Source: an uncultured Acetatifactor sp.
Lineage (GTDB): Bacteria; Bacillota; Clostridia; Lachnospirales; Lachnospiraceae
Assembly (NCBI GenBank): GCA_910577185.1
Contig: CAJTLR010000070.1
Location: forward strand, 1-18,990
Direction of reading: 5' to 3'
DNA length: 18,990 nt
Shown here: piece by piece, positions 15,379 to 18,990 of the stretch
Layout of the letters: every line of letters begins with the position of its first letter
Numbering within the stretch: position 1 is the first letter of the stretch
Translations under genes and position numbers: made by a program
The notes under the pieces: model-generated
Told to the model about the DNA's origin: nothing
Seen by the model: the letters and a program-made list of their open reading frames with translations, nothing else
The model's database searches: none

Positions 15379-16323
15379 TTACAGCTCCTTTCTCACATGA
15401 TTTATTTTGCGGACCATGTATTCCATTTCCTCCCTGCCGTACCTCTGGTCCACTGGCAGGGGCAGGATGTTTTCTGCCATGTCCCGCTCCCCGGCGTCCC
15501 CTCCCGCGTCCGGCCACAGGGTGGGGATGTAGATTTTTTCCTCCAGGAGCCGCTTCCTGGCCGCTGCCCCGTTCCTTATGTACAGCGGGTACATGAACGC
15601 ACCCTCCGGCACGGACAGCTCCAGCCGGTTCACCTCCCGGAACGCCCCGTGGAGGATCCGGAAGTTTTCCGTCCTGCGCCTTTCCACCGCCCCGTAGTCA
15701 ATCCCGTGCAGCAGGTTTTCCGTCAGCCTGGACATCCGCCTTACCGGCTCCCCCCCGAAGGAAAGGTCGTTCCGTACGTATTCCGGGTAAAACCCGGCTG
15801 CCCCGTGCTCGTACCTCCCCAGCAGGAAGTTCATCCGCCCGAAGGACTCGTCCCGGGGCAGCTCCCCCTCCGGGGCGGCGTCCGTGTACAGGAAGGCCCC
15901 GTCCGCCACGCCGAAAAACTTCCGGCAGGTGTAAAGCGTGTCCACGCCTGCCGCCGGCATCCGGAAATAGGCCTGGGCATTGTCCACGATCACCCTCCCG
16001 TGCCTTTCCGCCAGTCCCTCCAGGAACCGGTCGTCCAGCTGCCCGTAGTAATTGACCACGTACAGCCATTCCCCCTCCCGGAGCTCCGGTTCCACCGGGC
16101 GGAAGTCCGGGCCTATATGGTAATGCCTTGTTTCCACGCCCTCCCTCCGGCAGACGTCCCCCACACAGCCGCAGAGAAAGTAAGGCAGTGCAATCCTGCG
16201 GATTTTCCTTGCCCCTGCCAGGAACGCAAGGCAGTTCCTCCCGCAGTTCAGCGCCAGCGCCCCCCGGTGCAGCATGGGAAGGCCGTATGTGTCCAGTTCC
16301 ATGTAGCCGCCGATTTCCTTCAT
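15379..16323 (-). CDS. Divergent PLP-dependent aminotransferase-fold (DegT-like) protein
   Basis: A 314-residue protein, shorter than normal DegT enzymes (about 370). It keeps the fold landmarks: LNCGRNCLAFLAGARKI where the phosphate-binding region should be, RVIVDNAQAYF with D114, and YTCRKFFGVADGAFLYTD with K135 as the candidate Schiff-base lysine. This SxRKxFGxxDG-like active site differs from the HATK type of the other aminotransferase in this locus, so the two are not interchangeable. It could aminate another keto-sugar or a small metabolite, but substrate and even catalysis are unproven. I chose the ATG at 16323, preceded by GGAGG; an ATG seven codons in is possible. It is preceded by a 200-nt gap and followed after 2 nt by the CoA-ester lyase gene. 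Confidence 0.75.
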   Translation of the reverse strand: MKEIGGYMELDTYGLPMLHRGALALNCGRNCLAFLAGARKIRRIALPYFLCGCVGDVCRREGVETRHYHIGPDFRPVEPELREGEWLYVVNYYGQLDDRFLEGLAERHGRVIVDNAQAYFRMPAAGVDTLYTCRKFFGVADGAFLYTDAAPEGELPRDESFGRMNFLLGRYEHGAAGFYPEYVRNDLSFGGEPVRRMSRLTENLLHGIDYGAVERRRTENFRILHGAFREVNRLELSVPEGAFMYPLYIRNGAAARKRLLEEKIYIPTLWPDAGGDAGERDMAENILPLPVDQRYGREEMEYMVRKINHVRKEL

Positions 16324-16392
16324 TTTTCCTCCATTTCTGCGCGGCCTTTTGCGCATGTCAAGTTTGTGGATGCCGTGCAGACACAAACTTGG

Positions 16393-16417
16393 GATTGAAA
16401 ATTTTCAATTTTCAATC
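16393..16417. repeat. Perfect 11-bp AT-rich hairpin in the gap between the WbqC and DegT-like genes
   Basis: GATTGAAAATT and AATTTTCAATC pair perfectly around a TTC loop. It lies within a 200-nt intergenic stretch, the longest inside the polysaccharide cluster. It has no following T-run, so it is not a clear terminator; it may be a regulator site or an mRNA-stabilising stem. Confidence 0.5.
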
Positions 16418-16523
16418 TTCCTCCCTGTGGCCTGCGTTTTTGTGTCCCGGCAGGCCCCGCTTCCGGCCTTCCCGGATAAAGGGCCGTATTTTCCCTTTGC
16501 GGGCCCCCTGTCCCCGGCCGGTT

Positions 16524-17231
16524 TCATGCGCCCGGAACCAGTGTGTATTTTTCCAGCATTTCTTTTATCTCCCTGACTGAATTGAACATCATCACGTCAA
16601 TAATGGAAAGGTTTCCCACAAACCCCTGCCCGAACTGGGCGTATTCCAGGTCATCCGTCTGCAGGAACTTCAGGCTGATCCCCTTTTCCGCAAAGGCCCC
16701 GCCGGAATACAGCTCCCTTCCCCCTATGGCATTGTAGTACTCATCCGCACCCAGCAGCCTGCAGATCTCCAGCACCTTGTCCTGTCCCTTCAGGCTGCAG
16801 TCCTTGTCAAGGGAGGACGATATCACCAGTTCCGTCCCGATCCCAAGGTAACCGCAGACCGCCTTTATGGATTCTGTCAGGTATTCCGCAAGGTTGTCCT
16901 TCCCGCAGGACAGTACCGCTTCCAGCAACGCGGATACTTCCCTGTAGTACGGCGCCTTCCCGTACAGGTTTCCTATCATCCGCAGGTTTTTCCGGACCAG
17001 GCGCATGTCATTGTTGACACCGATTTCATTGATCTTTCTGTTGGAGCCTGCCCCCAGCATGGGCACATTGATGTACCCGGGCTTCCCGTTTACCAGGATC
17101 CGGTTCCGGTTGACCCAGCCCTGCTTGATGAAGTTCACGTCATCATATACCACGTACCTGTCCACTGCCGCCAGCAGCTGCCAGTATCCCATATACGGCA
17201 TAAAGTACGGCTGCATAATTCCCACCTTCAT
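16524..17231 (-). CDS. WbqC-family protein
   Basis: A 235-residue protein that begins MKVGIMQPYFMPYMGYWQLL and continues VDRYVVYDDVNFIKQGWVNRNRIL, the strongly conserved N-terminus of the WbqC family. The family keeps these Q-P-Y-F, D-D-V and N-R-N-R positions; the rest includes NVPMLGAGSNRKINEI and SSSLD. WbqC-like proteins are found in O-antigen and capsule clusters, often next to sugar aminotransferases, and are proposed to act in amino-sugar modification, but the reaction is not firmly established. Here the gene overlaps the flippase stop by 4 nt (ATGA), and PLP, CoA-lyase and acyltransferase genes lie downstream after a 200-nt gap. This fits one acylated-amino-sugar pathway. Confidence 0.88.
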   Translation of the reverse strand: MKVGIMQPYFMPYMGYWQLLAAVDRYVVYDDVNFIKQGWVNRNRILVNGKPGYINVPMLGAGSNRKINEIGVNNDMRLVRKNLRMIGNLYGKAPYYREVSALLEAVLSCGKDNLAEYLTESIKAVCGYLGIGTELVISSSLDKDCSLKGQDKVLEICRLLGADEYYNAIGGRELYSGGAFAEKGISLKFLQTDDLEYAQFGQGFVGNLSIIDVMMFNSVREIKEMLEKYTLVPGA

Positions 17232-18712
17232 GTCTTTTCATTTCCTTTCCCGCCTGCCTGTCCCCCGGCTGCCGCCTTCAGCCTGCGCCACAGGTAGACA
17301 AACGCATCCAGTCCGAAAAGTGCGGATCCCGTGAGGTAAACCTCTGCACCGAACACCACCTGCACCGCCAGAACCAGCAGGGGCGGCAGGGGCAGCAGCG
17401 ACACCCCCCACACTGCCAGCCCCATGAACAGCGCCAGCAGGATGCTGGGCAGGATGTCCCGCAGCTGTTCCCTGTATCCGTAATCCAGCAGCTTCCTGTT
17501 GGGCCAGGCATTTATCATCTGGCTGAACACACTGCTCACCAGCAGGCTGTATGCCATTGCCATGACCCCGAACCGCATGGTGGCCAGCAGCAGGGCCAGC
17601 CCCACCCCTTTTTTCATGATCTCAAGCTTCAGGAACAGATCACTGCGTCCCATGGCCTTTATGGCATTCAGGTTTGCCGTGTGAATGGGATAAAAAATGT
17701 AGGTGATACAGAAAATACGCAAATACGGAATGCAGGGAAGCCACTTGTCCGTCAGCACGGTGCTTACCAGTACCGGCGCCGTGCAGATGATGCCCACCAG
17801 CAGCGGTGCCATGGCATACACGCTGGTCTGAATGGACCTTCGGGTCATCTCCCTGACCCTGCCGGTGTCGTCCTGCACGTCAGCCATTGCCGGCAGCAGC
17901 ACGCTGTCTATGGATGTGTTGATATTACTGACCACCAGGTCCGGAAACTGCCTTCCCCGGTTATAAAAGGCAAGGTCACCGGAGGAATACAACTTTCCTA
18001 TGGCCAGCTGCCGGACATTATTGTAGCAGGTATCCAGCAGGGCCGAGGCAAGCATCTTCCAGCCGAACCCGAACAGCGCCCCCAGCCTCTCCAGGGAGAA
18101 CACGGGCTTTGGCCGCCATTTCACGGTAATCCAGAGAATCACCGTGTCCACGGACAGGTTGAACAGCTGCTGCGCCACCAGGGCCCACACGCCGTATCCC
18201 AGGTATGCCAGGACAGTCCCCACGGCTGCCGCCCCCGCGGTGCCCCCCAGGGTGGCCCAGAAGAAACGCCGGAACAGCATATGTCTTGACACATATGCCT
18301 GCTGTACATTCTTCACCCCCGAAACCACCACTGTCAGTCCCAGCACCCGCACCACCGCTGTCAGTTCCGGAAAACCGTAAAACCCCGCTATCAGCGGCGC
18401 CGCCAGAAATATCCCAAGATATAGGATCCCGCAGGCCAGCAGATTAAAATAAAAGACTGTTGAAAAATCCAGGTCATCCGCGTCCTTTTTCCGGATCAGC
18501 GCGCTTCCCATGCCGCTGTCCACGAAGACCTGCAGAATGGTGGTAAACACTGTCACCAGGGCAATCATTCCGTACACTTCCGGGTCCAGAAGCCTTGCCA
18601 GCACAACGGATACCACAAATGTCACGCCCTGGGCACCGCACCGCTCCGCAAACCGCCAGAAAAAGCCTTTCAGTACTTTTTGTCCCTGGTAATTATCATT
18701 TTCACCTGACAT
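17228..18712 (-). CDS. Polysaccharide flippase (Wzx/TuaB-like, MOP superfamily)
   Basis: A 494-residue membrane protein with roughly 12-14 hydrophobic segments. It opens GFFWRFAERCGAQGVTFVVSVVLARLLDPEVYGMIAL, the standard start of WzxC/TuaB-type exporters, including the LDPEVYG signature (about 41-49). It continues with LIRKKDADDLDFSTVFYFNL and a mid-protein YSSGDLAFYNRGRQFPDLV typical of the same group. It should move lipid-linked repeat units across the membrane for external polymerisation, working with the polymerase-like proteins encoded downstream. The ATG is preceded by two short sites, AAGGAA and AGGA. A 110-nt gap separates it from the priming transferase gene. It is in the GC-rich part of the locus. 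Confidence 0.9.
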   Translation of the reverse strand: MSGENDNYQGQKVLKGFFWRFAERCGAQGVTFVVSVVLARLLDPEVYGMIALVTVFTTILQVFVDSGMGSALIRKKDADDLDFSTVFYFNLLACGILYLGIFLAAPLIAGFYGFPELTAVVRVLGLTVVVSGVKNVQQAYVSRHMLFRRFFWATLGGTAGAAAVGTVLAYLGYGVWALVAQQLFNLSVDTVILWITVKWRPKPVFSLERLGALFGFGWKMLASALLDTCYNNVRQLAIGKLYSSGDLAFYNRGRQFPDLVVSNINTSIDSVLLPAMADVQDDTGRVREMTRRSIQTSVYAMAPLLVGIICTAPVLVSTVLTDKWLPCIPYLRIFCITYIFYPIHTANLNAIKAMGRSDLFLKLEIMKKGVGLALLLATMRFGVMAMAYSLLVSSVFSQMINAWPNRKLLDYGYREQLRDILPSILLALFMGLAVWGVSLLPLPPLLVLAVQVVFGAEVYLTGSALFGLDAFVYLWRRLKAAAGGQAGGKGNEKT

Positions 18713-18822
18713 ATCCTATTCCTTCATGTCTATAACCTTGAACATCCATATCCTTTATAAATCTGCCAACCTGCCATTCCCATCTTCTCATTCCGCAAAT
18801 AATTGTTATTCCATATCCTTGT

Positions 18823-18990
18823 TCACATGGCCCCGTCTTTGCCAAACACCACCCTCACCGTCTTCAGTAAAATTCGCAGGTCCAGCCCCATGCTCCACTC
18901 CGTGATGTATCTGGTGTCCAGTTTTACCACTTCCTCGAAGTCCGTGATCCTGCTCCTGCCGCTGACCTGCCACAGCCCCGTGATCCCGGG
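18823..18990 (-). CDS. Priming sugar-phosphate transferase, C-terminal part (cut by window edge)
   Basis: The last 55 residues of a bacterial sugar transferase (WcaJ/RfbP/EpsL group). PGITGLWQVSGRS is the highly conserved catalytic-domain motif of this family, followed by DFEEVVKLDTRYITEWSMGLDLRILLKTVRVVF and a short tail ending in GAM. These enzymes transfer a sugar-1-phosphate to undecaprenyl phosphate and start repeat-unit assembly at the membrane. The N-terminal part lies outside the window, so membrane segments and total length cannot be judged. It is the first gene seen of this part of the polysaccharide locus; the flippase gene follows after 110 nt. Confidence 0.88.
   Translation of the reverse strand, partial: PGITGLWQVSGRSRITDFEEVVKLDTRYITEWSMGLDLRILLKTVRVVFGKDGAM

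Noticed and set aside
15377..15517. N-terminal extension of the CoA-ester lyase
   Set aside because: The extension overlaps the upstream gene, is Gly/Arg-rich and lacks family similarity; the ATG at 15376 has a good ribosome binding site and fits the family start.
15346..16398. Long plus-strand open frame (about 350 codons) opposite the divergent PLP gene
   Set aside because: It is Pro/Val/His-rich and has no domain; the minus strand carries the motif-bearing protein with proper ribosome binding sites.
16429..16456. GGCCTGC/GCAGGCC hairpin as a terminator after the WbqC gene
   Set aside because: The loop is 14 nt and no T-run follows on the minus strand.

Overview
The window looks like a chromosomal surface-polysaccharide locus from a low-to-moderate-GC Firmicute, most likely a gut Clostridia/Lachnospiraceae-type organism. 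This is inferred from the class B sortase, the small XRE regulator type, the TuaB/Wzx-like flippase with a priming sugar transferase, strong GGAGG-type ribosome binding sites and the codon use. Every gene I can support lies on the minus strand, so the window reads biologically from right to left.

Right part (18990 to about 12158, GC-rich): the C-terminus of a priming sugar transferase, a Wzx-type flippase, a WbqC-family protein, a divergent PLP aminotransferase-fold protein, a CitE/HpcH-type CoA-ester lyase, a GNAT acyltransferase, a left-handed beta-helix acyltransferase and a DegT/DnrJ/EryC1/StrS aminotransferase. Most are tightly coupled (gaps of 0 to 29 nt, one 4-nt overlap), except for a 200-nt gap after the WbqC gene. 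Together they suggest synthesis of an acylated amino-deoxy sugar nucleotide.

Middle part (about 12080 to 5460, clearly more AT-rich): an Alg14/Alg13-like split glycosyltransferase pair, a GT2 rhamnosyltransferase-like enzyme, a GT4 enzyme, a polymerase-like membrane protein, a second GT2 and an O-antigen-ligase/Wzy-family membrane protein. They would assemble and polymerise the repeat unit. The composition break near 12.1 kb suggests a mosaic locus.

Left part: a separate five-gene operon (5316 to 1563) with its own good promoter. It encodes a soluble TPR-containing histidine kinase, a receiver-only response regulator, a PIN-domain nuclease and two Nudix hydrolases, with overlaps or gaps of at most 27 nt throughout. 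No DNA-binding output is present, so a phosphorelay linked to an RNase and nucleotide hydrolases is the most intriguing system here; its function is unknown to me. The operon ends at a perfect 16-bp hairpin with T-runs that is also one end of a 401-bp AT-rich element bounded by near-identical 32-bp palindromic inverted repeats (MITE-like). Beyond it lie a small XRE-family regulator and the first 136 codons of a class B sortase with a lipoprotein-type signal peptide, cut by the window edge.

No tRNA, rRNA, CRISPR array or complete insertion sequence was recognised.
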